Shown here: positions 9,492 through 17,084 of the stretch, one piece after another
How positions within the stretch are numbered: the first letter of the stretch is position 1
Layout of the letters: every line of letters starts with the position of its first letter
NCBI GenBank assembly: GCA_021295155.1
Contig: JAJTJC010000036.1
Coordinates: forward strand, 124,001-188,000
DNA length: 64,000 bases
Reading direction: 5' to 3'
DNA from: Flavobacteriaceae bacterium D16
GTDB lineage: Bacteria; Bacteroidota; Bacteroidia; Flavobacteriales; Flavobacteriaceae
The notes under the pieces: model-generated
The model's input: the letters and a program-made list of their open reading frames with translations, nothing else
Told to the model about the DNA's origin: nothing
The model's database searches: none
Program-made: the position numbers and the translations under genes

Positions 9492-10085
9492 TTATTCTTT
9501 AATCCATAAGTCTCCACCAGTCTTATGCGCTTTTAGAAAAGTGAAATCCCGGTTAAAATCCATCCCTATCCCATCCATAACGGTTCCATCTTCAATATTG
9601 GTATATCGGAATTCAGTCTGAGTAAAGATCCACTCCGTGGTCCTGTCCCAGTACAATTGTGGTGCTTCCAGTTTTTTCCCGTCGTGGGTGGTAATGACTA
9701 CATTGCCCCTAAGGTCAATCAGGTTAGTGCTGCTATAGATAATTCCGTAGTCTGCCGTAATGGTACTCTTATTGTTGTCCTCATCAAAATAATCTACTTG
9801 CAGTCCTTCAGGAAAAGTGCGGTATTTGAATCTGAGGTTATCGAAGTCTTCGCTAAGCGGACTTTTAAGAATGGCAACAACCCGCGAAGAATCAGCATCC
9901 TGACTTTCCATGGGTGGGGTTTCTGTGTAAGTAAGCGTAAAATTGCGGGCTACCCCCTGTGGAAATATGTTTTCAGCAGCTTCCTCCCCAACGCGCTGGT
10001 ATTGATCCTGGCAGCCCAAAAAAAACATTGCCACAGTACAAACCATGGCAATGCAACTAAAATTATTTCCATAAAAGCGTTTCAT
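9492..10085 (-). CDS. lptC: LptC-like LPS export periplasmic protein
   Basis: The 197-residue protein has an N-terminal lipoprotein-like signal (lipobox FFLGC near residue 25). The body contains the beta-jellyroll pattern of LptC/OstA, seen in the SRVVAILKSPLSE, DGKKLEAPQLYWD and ADYGIIYSSTNLIDLRGNV strands. LptC passes lipopolysaccharide from the LptBFG extractor to the LptA bridge. E. coli LptC has an uncleaved membrane helix, whereas this one appears to be a lipoprotein, as is common in Bacteroidota. It is separated by three bases from the TPR gene upstream, so co-transcription is near certain. Confidence 0.87.
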   Translation of the reverse strand: MKRFYGNNFSCIAMVCTVAMFFLGCQDQYQRVGEEAAENIFPQGVARNFTLTYTETPPMESQDADSSRVVAILKSPLSEDFDNLRFKYRTFPEGLQVDYFDEDNNKSTITADYGIIYSSTNLIDLRGNVVITTHDGKKLEAPQLYWDRTTEWIFTQTEFRYTNIEDGTVMDGIGMDFNRDFTFLKAHKTGGDLWIKE

Positions 10086-10088
10086 CCA

Positions 10089-11459
10089 CTAGAGGTTAGG
10101 CACCTTAACGCTACCTCCTACCCAACATTTGAATGTCATCGTTTTTCCGGCCATTCCGGAATTAAAAATATCGGTTTTAGAAGGTGCTTTAGCGCTGTAA
10201 CTGGCGGCAGATTGATTAGCACGGCCACTGAGCGAGGGGTCTACCCTACCAGCCTTCCTGGCCATTTCGGCTGCTTTCCAGTAGATTGCACGTTTTTCAA
10301 ATGGGGTTTCCCCACATTCGTTTGCACTCGTTGCATACAGGTTAGCAATAAGCAAATATGCTTTCCCATTAGATGGGTTGGCACTGATGGCCTTATTGCA
10401 ATATGTACGGGCTTGACCCTTGCTAAATTTACGGGCTATAGTAGCCGCTTTATATAATATGTTAGATCTTTTACCTGAATCTGTTTCCAATTCTGCCGCC
10501 TTGTCGAAATCTGCAAGAGCCCCTCTGGTATCCCCATCTTTGGCTTTCAGGGTTCCTCCATAGAGGTAAGCACTGGCAGAAGGCTCTAATGCCAACTGGG
10601 CTTCAAAAAGCTTGCGGAAAAGAGGATCATCTGTACATTCCTTGTTAAACATCCTGCCTACAGCGCGCTTAACCCAGGTAATATCCCCTTTCTTTTCGCC
10701 AAAAGCTTTTTGGTAGAGCGGGATCAGGTTGTCACAATCGGCAAGGGCACCCAGTTTGGTGTCGATACTGGAAGCAATTTTTCCATAGGAAGCCGAGTTG
10801 GTACTCGCTACCTTCAGAATTCTTTTTTCTTTGGATGTAAGGGTTCCTGCATCTTCCTTAGGTAAGAGTTGTGTTATGCGCGTTGTGAGTTTGTTGTTTT
10901 CCTCCTCTATTTTCTCTGTTACGTCATCATAGGTATCAAAAACACTTTGCAGGTCTTTTGTCCCTTCGTTATGCAGATCTACAAGACTGGAGAAATATAG
11001 ATAAAGGGCCTTTGGGTTTTTAAAATTCTTACGATCATTTTTAAAGGCATCATCCAGCATATTAAACAACTCCTCATCTGAAGCCATTTTATTATCGTAA
11101 AGCAGTATAGATTTATCTTCAGCAACCCCGGCTATAGTAAACTTAGCGGGATAGTACTGACGGCTCGCATTGTAAAGGGCAAGTAGATCCTGGATGTACC
11201 CGTCTTTCTCAGCACCGGAGGATTTCTTAATCTTATCCTTCAGTATCCTTTCACCGTAGGTAAAGTTGGCCCTGTTCAGATCCGGACAGGTCTCATATAC
11301 CATTTTCCAGGGAGAATATGCGGCATCGTAGTTCTTAACTTTCACATGCTCTGAATATATAGACAGGTTTGTCATACATTCAGGGTTTTGAGCCTGACCA
11401 AAACTTACTGCAGAGGCACCCAAAACGGCTATCGTCATTAAGATCAGTTTCTTTTTCAT
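10089..11459 (-). CDS. Secreted TPR protein of unknown function
   Basis: The 456-residue protein has a Sec signal peptide ending in VSFGQ (about residue 21). Tetratricopeptide-like helices occupy the C-terminal half (about 270-400), where pieces such as GALADFDKAAELETDSG and YCNKAISANPSNGKAYLLIA follow the TPR spacing. The middle is rich in charged helices. It is conserved beside lptC and an outer-membrane protein in related genomes as far as I recall, and here it lies between them. A scaffold role in the envelope is plausible but unproven. Confidence 0.8.
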   Translation of the reverse strand: MKKKLILMTIAVLGASAVSFGQAQNPECMTNLSIYSEHVKVKNYDAAYSPWKMVYETCPDLNRANFTYGERILKDKIKKSSGAEKDGYIQDLLALYNASRQYYPAKFTIAGVAEDKSILLYDNKMASDEELFNMLDDAFKNDRKNFKNPKALYLYFSSLVDLHNEGTKDLQSVFDTYDDVTEKIEEENNKLTTRITQLLPKEDAGTLTSKEKRILKVASTNSASYGKIASSIDTKLGALADCDNLIPLYQKAFGEKKGDITWVKRAVGRMFNKECTDDPLFRKLFEAQLALEPSASAYLYGGTLKAKDGDTRGALADFDKAAELETDSGKRSNILYKAATIARKFSKGQARTYCNKAISANPSNGKAYLLIANLYATSANECGETPFEKRAIYWKAAEMARKAGRVDPSLSGRANQSAASYSAKAPSKTDIFNSGMAGKTMTFKCWVGGSVKVPNL

Positions 11460-11498
11460 TTTGATTCTTGATTTAAAGCGGTAATGTACAAAATTTTA

Positions 11499-12764
11499 TC
11501 AATTTATTTTCCTTTTCTGGAACCATAAGCTGTTAAAGGACAGTCCCAGACTGACTTTTAAATAACTTTCCTCAACGAGGTCGTTCATTGTCGTTCCCCT
11601 CCTGCCTACTTCAAATCCAAGGTTCAGGTTGGAAAAATCTCGCCCCAGTGGTAGACCAAATCCAAAAGTTATGCCAAAGTTGTTAATCTCCTCATTATTC
11701 ACGATCATTCCCGTCTGGTTATAACGCAGTCCGGCGCGATAGGTAATTCGTTTCAGATACGAGCTGAATGAGTTGTAATCAGGTACAAAAAAACCTCCAA
11801 ATGATAGGGTACTGGCATCCTGATAATCAAGGTTTTCATAGGTAATAAACTCATTCTCAAAAGTACCAAGTCCCTGCATGCTGTATTCCCCGCCAAGAAA
11901 CCATTTTTTGTCTTGCCCAATACCCAGCCCCACGGTGGTTGTGGTGGGTATTTTGATTTCTGTATTTCTTCGGCCCTGGGCGTCCAGATCCACTTCTATA
12001 ACTTCTATATCCTGTGCTGTAGTCCTGGAGAAGGATCCGATGGTCTGTGAATTCTCAGACACCAGGTTGGCCTGAGTATTTACGGAAACAGCCGTAAACA
12101 AGGTAAGTTTATCTGTGATTTTCGGAGTAAACGTGGCTCCATAATTAAAATCAAATCCGTTTACACGGGATTCCCGTCTGTCAAAGGTCCCCAACTGCAC
12201 ATTTTCTACAATTTGGACCCGGTTGTTTTTCAGCGTACCAAATTTAAAGTTCAGGGTTGCCCCAAGGTGAAAGTTTTTGGCAAGCTGAAAGCCCGCAGAA
12301 AAATAGAACTGGTCCAGTCCTCCGTCTCCGGAGTATTCATTCACTACGTTAGTACCGTTAGTATTCACTGATTCTTCGAAAAGACCGTATCCTATAGAAG
12401 AGTAAGGCATAATCCCGAAACCAAACCCCATTAATTTGCCTACCGGGAAAGCAAGAGCCAGATATTCCAGGTTACTAACACTGGATTTCTGTTGTTCAAC
12501 AGAGGTTTCAATATTAAGCTCTTTATGGGAAAAAGCTGCAGAGTATGTGGTGAGTCTCAGCTTTCCATAAGCTGCCGGATTCCTGAGGTTGATGTGGATA
12601 CTGTCTGTATACATGCTAAGACCACCCATCATTTGATTATCCACGGTTCCCACTGACCGGAGGTCACCTATTCCAAAGAAAGAGTAAGGAGAAGCGGTCC
12701 CATTCTGGGCATAAATTCCTGTTGCCGAAAGGCAAACTATGGCCAACAGTATATATCTAAACAT
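11499..12764 (-). CDS. Outer-membrane beta-barrel protein (FadL/PorV-like)
   Basis: The 421-residue protein starts with a signal peptide ending in GIYAQ (about residue 20), followed by a short NGTASPYSFFGIGDL segment and many alternating amphipathic strands. It ends with strands such as YLKVSLGLSFNSLWF, typical of a barrel. The pattern resembles the FadL/OmpP1 and PorV group of Bacteroidota porins, but I cannot separate a transport role from a secretion role. Its start immediately follows the coaX stop, so it is translated from the same message. Confidence 0.75.
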   Translation of the reverse strand: MFRYILLAIVCLSATGIYAQNGTASPYSFFGIGDLRSVGTVDNQMMGGLSMYTDSIHINLRNPAAYGKLRLTTYSAAFSHKELNIETSVEQQKSSVSNLEYLALAFPVGKLMGFGFGIMPYSSIGYGLFEESVNTNGTNVVNEYSGDGGLDQFYFSAGFQLAKNFHLGATLNFKFGTLKNNRVQIVENVQLGTFDRRESRVNGFDFNYGATFTPKITDKLTLFTAVSVNTQANLVSENSQTIGSFSRTTAQDIEVIEVDLDAQGRRNTEIKIPTTTTVGLGIGQDKKWFLGGEYSMQGLGTFENEFITYENLDYQDASTLSFGGFFVPDYNSFSSYLKRITYRAGLRYNQTGMIVNNEEINNFGITFGFGLPLGRDFSNLNLGFEVGRRGTTMNDLVEESYLKVSLGLSFNSLWFQKRKIN

Positions 12765-13493
12765 CTAGCTTTTGTTGTTTTCCAGCAAAAAATTCAAGCC
12801 TTGTAGGAGAAAATTAGGATGCGCAAATATGGTATTTTTTAGTTGTTTAGACAAAAATTGCGTATCCCCTCCTGTTAAAATAACTGTTAAATCTGGAAAA
12901 AGGCTCAGGTATTGTCCAATTGCCCCCTCGATTTCAAAGCAAATTCCATGAACCACACCGCTATGCATACTTTTTTTTGTTGAGGTACCGATTAGTTGTT
13001 CGGGCACTTCTGGTGATAATTCCGGCAACTTTGCTGTACCCTCATGCAGGGCCCGGTAGCGCATTTGAAGTCCGGGAGATATAGCACCCCCTCGATACAC
13101 TTTTTGATCAGTGATCAGGTCGTAGGTAATACAGGTACCAGCATCTATAACCAGCACATTTTTGCCGGGATAGGCATCAAGGGCTGCCGCAGCCAAAGCA
13201 ATCCGGTCTTTGCCAAGGGTTTCCGGGGTGTCATATGCCAATTGGAAGGGCAATTTTATATTGGCATCCAGTTTTACAAGGATACAGGACTCCGGTAGCC
13301 ACTGGTCCTGGGTAAAATGCCAGGGACCTACTGCAGATAGCAGTACACGGGAGATTTCCGGATAGTTGCTAAATAGTGTTTCAAGTGCCAACAGCACTTT
13401 GTCGTAGGGGGTTAACTGCTGAATAACCAGCTGGTTCTGTTCAAAAACGGCAAGTTTTACCGCCGTGTTTCCGGCATCTATTACAAGGTTCAT
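12765..13493 (-). CDS. coaX: Type III pantothenate kinase
   Basis: The 242-residue protein opens with the nucleotide-binding VIDAGNTAVKLAVF motif (residues 4-17). A second conserved LVIDAGTCITYDL motif lies near residue 115 and GGAISPGLQMR near residue 135, which identifies the CoaX family of the ASKHA fold. It phosphorylates pantothenate, the first step of coenzyme A synthesis, and typically needs a monovalent cation. It is the first gene of the seven-gene minus-strand run, with CATCTTTG eight bases before its ATG. The linkage of CoA synthesis with envelope genes is probably historical. Confidence 0.93.
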   Translation of the reverse strand: MNLVIDAGNTAVKLAVFEQNQLVIQQLTPYDKVLLALETLFSNYPEISRVLLSAVGPWHFTQDQWLPESCILVKLDANIKLPFQLAYDTPETLGKDRIALAAAALDAYPGKNVLVIDAGTCITYDLITDQKVYRGGAISPGLQMRYRALHEGTAKLPELSPEVPEQLIGTSTKKSMHSGVVHGICFEIEGAIGQYLSLFPDLTVILTGGDTQFLSKQLKNTIFAHPNFLLQGLNFLLENNKS

Positions 13494-13646
13494 TTTACAA
13501 AGATGGAAAAATTAAAAAAGACCCGGCTTTTTTTAATTTTTAGTTTGTAGTTCCTAAATTTGCAGGTATATTTGCCCGCCCGGATGAATCCGTTCGGACG
13601 GGCCCCCGCCTTCTCGCAAGGCTATTGCGGTAATAAATCCGCAGGA
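13494..13646. other. Intergenic stretch upstream of coaX and of the tRNA region
   Basis: No coding sequence is supported here. The stretch is A/T-rich next to coaX and contains TAAATTTG at 13555-13562, which fits the -7 promoter consensus and could drive the tRNA region on the plus strand. It also holds the first copy of the 28-bp hairpin element. Short frames that cross it are low-complexity and are not supported. Confidence 0.5.
13575..13602. repeat. 28-bp hairpin element, copy 1
   Basis: Arms CCCGCCCG (13575-13582) and CGGACGGG (13595-13602) flank a 12-base loop. On the minus strand the arms pair fully if one G-U pair is allowed. The loop region contains its own inverted repeat, CGGAT then ATCCG. 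G and C at 13574 and 13603 extend the stem by one pair. It has the same arms and the same 8-12-8 spacing as the element at 13665-13692, but a different loop. Confidence 0.8.
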
Positions 13647-13702
13647 GGTACCTTAGCTCAGTTGCCCGCCCGTCTAACGACGTTCGGACGGGGTAGAGCA
13701 AC
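13647..13702 (+). pseudogene. Broken tRNA-Phe copy interrupted in its D-loop by a hairpin element
   Basis: Bases 13647-13664 repeat the 5' acceptor strand and D-arm of the tRNA-Phe gene at 13741, up to AGTTG. Bases 13693-13702 then continue with GTAGAGCAAC, exactly as in the intact gene. The 28 bases between (13665-13692) are the hairpin element. After 13702 the copy diverges, so anticodon, T-arm and 3' acceptor strand are missing. It cannot make a tRNA. No target-site duplication is visible beyond the G residues at the junction. Confidence 0.75.
13665..13692. repeat. 28-bp hairpin element, copy 2, inside the tRNA-like D-arm
   Basis: The arms are identical to copy 1 (CCCGCCCG at 13665-13672 and CGGACGGG at 13685-13692), again with a 12-base loop. 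The loop differs but again holds an inverted repeat (CGTC then GACG). Conserved arms with changed loops that keep an inner palindrome suggest a folded structure is maintained. Confidence 0.8.
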
Positions 13703-13740
13703 AAAAGGTCCCTCAGCTGACAGCAGCAAATTGACATACT

Positions 13741-13813
<73 letters not shown>

Positions 13814-13828
13814 CTTAAAGCGCCAAAA

Positions 13829-13855
13829 CCCGCTCCGATAGGAGTGGGTTTTTTG
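13829..13855 (+). terminator. Intrinsic terminator after tRNA-Phe
   Basis: An eight-base stem (CCCGCTCC at 13829-13836 with GGAGTGGG at 13841-13848, one G-T pair) with a GATA loop is followed by a run of T residues interrupted by one G. It is placed to end the tRNA transcript. Confidence 0.85.
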
Positions 13856-13909
13856 TTTTTAGACAGCGTTGAAAGCCTGATTTCATAAGCAGACTGAAAA
13901 CAAAGAACC

Positions 13910-13928
13910 GTCCTGCGGTGCGCAGGAC
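13910..13928. repeat. Perfect 8-bp stem hairpin with 3-base loop
   Basis: GTCCTGCG (13910-13917) and CGCAGGAC (13921-13928) pair perfectly around GTG. It is followed by AGGGTTTTAG, too weak for a clear terminator. With the other hairpins here it makes this 450-base region unusually rich in dyad symmetry. Confidence 0.6.
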
Positions 13929-13971
13929 AGGGTTTTAGCATTTTCAGATGGGGTGCCAAAGGAACACTGAC

Positions 13972-13999
13972 CCTAAAGTAGTGCGAAGCCCACTTTAGG
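13972..13999. repeat. 28-bp hairpin with different arms but the same 8-12-8 layout
   Basis: CCTAAAGT (13972-13979) and ACTTTAGG (13992-13999) pair perfectly around a 12-base loop, the same spacing as the two GC-rich elements at 13575 and 13665. The arm sequence is unrelated, so the shared spacing may be chance. No gene is supported between the terminator at 13855 and 14106. Confidence 0.5.
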
Positions 14000-14072
14000 A
14001 GAGGTATCTCCTGGAGTTCTAATATCCACATTTAAACCAATCCGTATCCGGAAATTTCAAGGGATAAAATCC

Positions 14073-14080
14073 TATCTTAG
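14073..14080 (+). promoter_or_regulatory. Putative -7 promoter box
   Basis: TATCTTAG lies 26 bases before the ATG of the next gene. The same octamer or a close variant recurs before several other starts in the window, so it is a candidate -7 element. It differs from TAnnTTTG in one position. Confidence 0.4.
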
Positions 14081-14106
14081 TTTATATATATCAAGTTGGC
14101 AATAAT

Positions 14107-14532
14107 ATGGTGAAAATGAAAAAAGTGTTTTTTGATAAACTGGATAGTCGAAACAATAAATTTTTGGCTCTTCCAATGATTGTATTCATGCTGATATATC
14201 TCTACACAGCATTTGCAGACCGTCAATCTTCTCTCCATCAAATCTCAGCAATCTTAGGTTTTGGATTTTCTATAATATTCCTGGGAAAGCAATTCTTTTT
14301 TCGAAATTATATAGGATGGAATAAAAAAGGTATCACCATCAGGTTAAACTCTTTACTATCAAAATCTATCTCATTTAATGACATAAGTTCATATTCTTTT
14401 AGAAATAAAAAGTTAGAAGTTGAGCACAGGAACGGATCAAAGTTTAATTGCAACCTAGAAAATTTAAGTTCTGATCATGTCGATCAATTAGAAAGAATAT
14501 TAAAAGCTAATACTATTGCCAACAACGGCTAG
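14107..14532 (+). CDS. Membrane protein with two helices and a PH-like cytoplasmic part
   Basis: The 141-residue protein has two hydrophobic segments (about 22-37 and 46-63), then a soluble C-terminal half with short strands, GWNKKGITIRL, ISFNDISSYSFRNKKLEVEH, as in small bacterial PH-like domains. I do not recognise a named family. A second ATG at 14116 (MKKVFF) is an equally good start. The stop codon TAG overlaps a recurrent ACAACGGCTAG motif that begins the non-coding spacer. It is the first gene of the accessory zone. Confidence 0.65.
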   Translation: MVKMKKVFFDKLDSRNNKFLALPMIVFMLIYLYTAFADRQSSLHQISAILGFGFSIIFLGKQFFFRNYIGWNKKGITIRLNSLLSKSISFNDISSYSFRNKKLEVEHRNGSKFNCNLENLSSDHVDQLERILKANTIANNG

Positions 14533-14630
14533 GGTTCATCGTCCTCAGAGGTCTGAGTTTGTTTGCTATTTTAGGGACTAACAAAACACTAAGGGCGGCT
14601 AGGGCATTGAGGCGCCAAACCGTATTGTGC
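14522..14630. repeat. Non-coding spacer with inverted ends (cassette-like)
   Basis: The spacer begins ACAACGGC (14522-14529) and ends ACCGTATTGTGC (14619-14630), an imperfect inverted repeat. CGGCTAGGG occurs twice inside (14526 and 14595). Similar ends recur in other spacers up to 22.8 kb. It holds no gene. Confidence 0.45.
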
Positions 14631-14652
14631 CATTATTTATTTGTAGTGATAA

Positions 14653-14859
14653 ATGAATAGGAAGACTCTTAAAATACTATTTATTGCTTTTGTGCTGGCC
14701 ATGGTATTTCTATTTTTCTACTTTGGTTTGGGCTTTGCAAAAAATTCTGGTTGGCAGGTAACAACGTTCATTTTAAATGATAGAGCCAAAATTACCGGTC
14801 TGTTAGTGCTTCTAAGCATTCCTATTTACCTGTTCTTAAAAAAGAGAATAAAAAGGTGA
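14653..14859 (+). CDS. Small two-helix membrane protein
   Basis: The 68-residue protein is mostly two hydrophobic helices (about residues 9-28 and 46-61) with a basic end KKRIKR. I do not recognise it. The next gene starts five bases after its stop, so the two look like an operon. Composition is typical for the A/T-rich accessory zone. Confidence 0.55.
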   Translation: MNRKTLKILFIAFVLAMVFLFFYFGLGFAKNSGWQVTTFILNDRAKITGLLVLLSIPIYLFLKKRIKR

Positions 14860-14864
14860 TTAAC

Positions 14865-15098
14865 ATGAAAAAAAAAGGTGCAAGATTGAATCTATTGTTT
14901 ATTGTACTTCTCTTGGTGTCAATATTTATTCTCTTGGATGGTATTGAAATAAATATCGATAAAGCAAAGAGTGATTTTATGGAATGGTCAGGAAAAAAAG
15001 TTCAATTTACTAGGCAGTCCATTTACGCCCTTATATCCATATTAGTTCTTTTAGCAATCTACCTAAGCATTAAAATTCGTATTCGAAATATCCAATAA
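14865..15098 (+). CDS. Small two-helix membrane protein
   Basis: The 77-residue protein starting at ATG 14865 (MKKKGARLNLLF) has hydrophobic segments at about residues 8-24 and 54-68, with a basic C-terminus. A GTG at 14856 would overlap the preceding stop and is less likely. Its layout resembles the gene before it (two helices, basic ends), but I see no clear sequence identity. Function unknown. Confidence 0.5.
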   Translation: MKKKGARLNLLFIVLLLVSIFILLDGIEINIDKAKSDFMEWSGKKVQFTRQSIYALISILVLLAIYLSIKIRIRNIQ

Positions 15099-15197
15099 AC
15101 GCCCAAAAACAACACCTATTATGCGCCTTGCATGCCTGGGCTAGTTAAGCAAGTATGGAAAGAGAACCCAGGATCTTTGTGCCCAATTGCTATTTAG

Positions 15198-15581
15198 TTA
15201 CTTGTGGAGTTGGTAAAATATATAAGGTGCTATACTAACCCAAATAAGGATTAGAATCCAGACGCGTCCTGCGAAAATATTATAATCATTAAAAAGCCTG
15301 CTCCAGGAGTGACCAGCAACACAGTGGCCGAATATGAATTCAAATGCCACTGTTAGCACAAGCCAAATCAACCCAATAATAATGGCATGGCGGGCTGATT
15401 GGGGTTTCCAAATTCGGAGGACAATCCAGATATAAATTCCGAAAAGAATGATCAATGTTATGGTTGAAGCTTGATGAGCCCGCAATTCCTTTAGTCGATT
15501 TGCTAGGAAGTTTTCGCGGAGCAATCCATTGGCGATTGCTATAAAGACCATAGGTACCCAGGCAATTAAATATTTCCACAT
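15198..15581 (-). CDS. Four-helix membrane protein of unknown function
   Basis: The 127-residue protein has four hydrophobic segments (about 3-18, 40-57, 66-86, 103-124). A conserved-looking FEFIFGHCVAGHSWSRLFNDYNI segment (cut here into its key parts: FGHC, GHSW, NDYN) lies between helices 3 and 4. I recall similar unnamed proteins in Bacteroidota and Proteobacteria but no function. It is the only minus-strand gene in the accessory zone and converges on the small membrane pair. Confidence 0.65.
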   Translation of the reverse strand: MWKYLIAWVPMVFIAIANGLLRENFLANRLKELRAHQASTITLIILFGIYIWIVLRIWKPQSARHAIIIGLIWLVLTVAFEFIFGHCVAGHSWSRLFNDYNIFAGRVWILILIWVSIAPYIFYQLHK

Positions 15582-15913
15582 AATTCTTCCCTTTCTAAAT
15601 CTAATTTATGAAACACCGTTTAATCCTCATGCGGTTTTATGGATTAAAACCAAACAATATATATCAGAACACATAAGCAACTTGTTACAAAAACGCCTCC
15701 TCCCTCCTAACTCTGTCAGGTTCGGGTAAGTTTTCCTAACTTGGGTTTATAAATCATCCCTGGAATAGTTTTCGTATTGACCCACTATGCTTGCCTGCAG
15801 CAACAACAAAAAGTGAAAATGCAGGACATAGTTATCTGCTGTACCAGTGACGGCTATATAGGCAGAATCAGGGGGTTTTTACTTATTTTTGGAGAATAAA
15901 CCGAACTTAAAAT
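15582..15913. other. Intergenic region between divergent genes, with a spacer-type repeat block
   Basis: No gene is supported. Bases 15718-15770 share a block with 16425-16476 (both contain AGGTTCG, then AAGTTTTCCTA) and more loosely with 22614-22655. The TAACTTGG inside may be a promoter remnant. A short plus-strand frame at 15529-15729 runs antisense to the membrane protein gene and looks spurious. Confidence 0.5.
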
Positions 15914-16390
15914 TTGAATAGAAAAGAATCTTTTTGGTTTATAGGAACCGTTGGACTTGTGCTTGTTTTGACACTAGTTCTTTTTGGACTTGATGGATTT
16001 AAAAGTGACTCTACTTTCGATATAAATATTTATGACACCTATTTTGTATTCGCAAATATTCATATAGTTCCTTTACTTATAGTATTTGCTTTCTTCACTG
16101 TCTATCTTTTACGGGTTATTAGATTAAATTTTAGAAACTTCACGGTAAATGTTATACTCATCATTGCGACGATATTGCTCATACTTATCCTTGGAAGGAC
16201 AATTAGTATGTTGGATTTTCTTGATAAACCCATTAATGATGCTGAATTCATTGAGGACAAGAATCCTGTTGCCGTTGCTTTGAATAACTTATCTAGTATT
16301 TTGTTTATCATCCAAACGGGACTTCTTGTATTACTGGCATATTGTGGTTTCAAAACCGGCCAAATTACCATGCAAAAAAATAAACACTAA
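15914..16390 (+). CDS. Four-helix membrane protein with a cytochrome oxidase subunit I-like motif
   Basis: The 158-residue protein has four hydrophobic segments (about 8-25, 47-66, 76-95, 128-148). Between the first two lies NIYDTYFVFANIHIV, which resembles the HDTYFVVAHFHYV helix of heme-copper oxidase subunit I, but the first of the two heme-ligand His positions is Asn here and only the second His is kept. The protein is far too short to be an oxidase. It may be an orphan fragment-type family. The start is TTG at 15914; no upstream ATG is available. Confidence 0.6.
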   Translation: MNRKESFWFIGTVGLVLVLTLVLFGLDGFKSDSTFDINIYDTYFVFANIHIVPLLIVFAFFTVYLLRVIRLNFRNFTVNVILIIATILLILILGRTISMLDFLDKPINDAEFIEDKNPVAVALNNLSSILFIIQTGLLVLLAYCGFKTGQITMQKNKH

Positions 16391-16564
16391 GCACAACACC
16401 TGGAGCCAACCGCCGGCCAGTAGTAGGTTCGAGCAAGTTTTCCTATTTTAGAGTTTATAAAAAATCCCTTAAATGGCCTACGCCTAATGGGTAGGCACAG
16501 GCATCGATCCTCGAGACTTATATTAAATTCTTATCTTAGATTTAATTAAATTATTCTCACTAAT
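16391..16564. repeat. Non-coding spacer with recurrent blocks
   Basis: The spacer begins GCACAACACC directly after the stop codon, carries the block shared with 15718-15770 (16425-16476), then GGGTAGGCACAGGCATCG (16489-16506), which recurs exactly at 18482-18499. TATCTTAG at 16532-16539 could be a promoter for the CxxC gene. No coding sequence is seen. Confidence 0.5.
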
Positions 16565-16615
16565 GTGCTCGTCGCAAAGCACCAGGGCATGTGTGAAACC
16601 GTCATGTGTAATTAT

Positions 16616-16909
16616 ATGGAGAAGTGTACTAATTGCAATAATAAGTTTTCAAAAAGGCAATTATTAAGATCTGCCTGGCTGGGTTATGAAAATATTGAAT
16701 GCACAAATTGTGGTGCAATTTATGAGCACACACTATTTAATAGACTACTATTATCAATGGTTTCTATTACGCCTATCCTAATTCCCTTAATCCTAGTACA
16801 GTATTTTGATTTACAATACTCCTTACCAATTTTTCTTCTATCCATAATCTCATTCATCCTACTGGCCATTCTTATTATGGGATATCTTAGATTTAAGAAA
16901 ATTAAATAA
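16616..16909 (+). CDS. CxxC-x21-CxxC zinc-ribbon membrane protein
   Basis: Starting at ATG 16616 (MEKCTNC) the protein is 97 residues. Two CTNC motifs 21 residues apart form a likely zinc ribbon, followed by two membrane helices (about 47-66 and 70-91) and a basic end. This layout fits the TIGR04104 cxxc_20_cxxc family of Bacteroidota and Firmicutes, whose role is unknown. Longer starts from 16565 add an unconvincing N-terminus and are less likely. Confidence 0.65.
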   Translation: MEKCTNCNNKFSKRQLLRSAWLGYENIECTNCGAIYEHTLFNRLLLSMVSITPILIPLILVQYFDLQYSLPIFLLSIISFILLAILIMGYLRFKKIK

Positions 16910-16935
16910 TCTACACCTAACCACACCTATAACAC

Positions 16936-16991
16936 ATCGCTCCCCAGGGCTTATCCTTATTTCCTATCTTAGAGAAAACAAATCTGGTCCG
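16936..16991. repeat. 56-bp direct repeat, copy 1
   Basis: Bases 16936-16991 match 18496-18551 with two differences by eye. Each copy lies in the spacer after a gene and contains TATCTTAG. Both flank the FAD-dependent oxidoreductase gene. Confidence 0.85.
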
Positions 16992-17084
16992 CTGCGGGCT
17001 TGCGAGCTCAAAGTCCTTGTCTGTTCGCCCAACTGTCAACTGATGGGAAGTTAGAGCCAGAACAATTGACATTTATATCTCAAA

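Noticed and set aside
9657-10457. Plus-strand frame of 266 residues opposite lptC and the TPR gene
   Set aside because: It is antisense to two clear genes and has no signal, domain or promoter.
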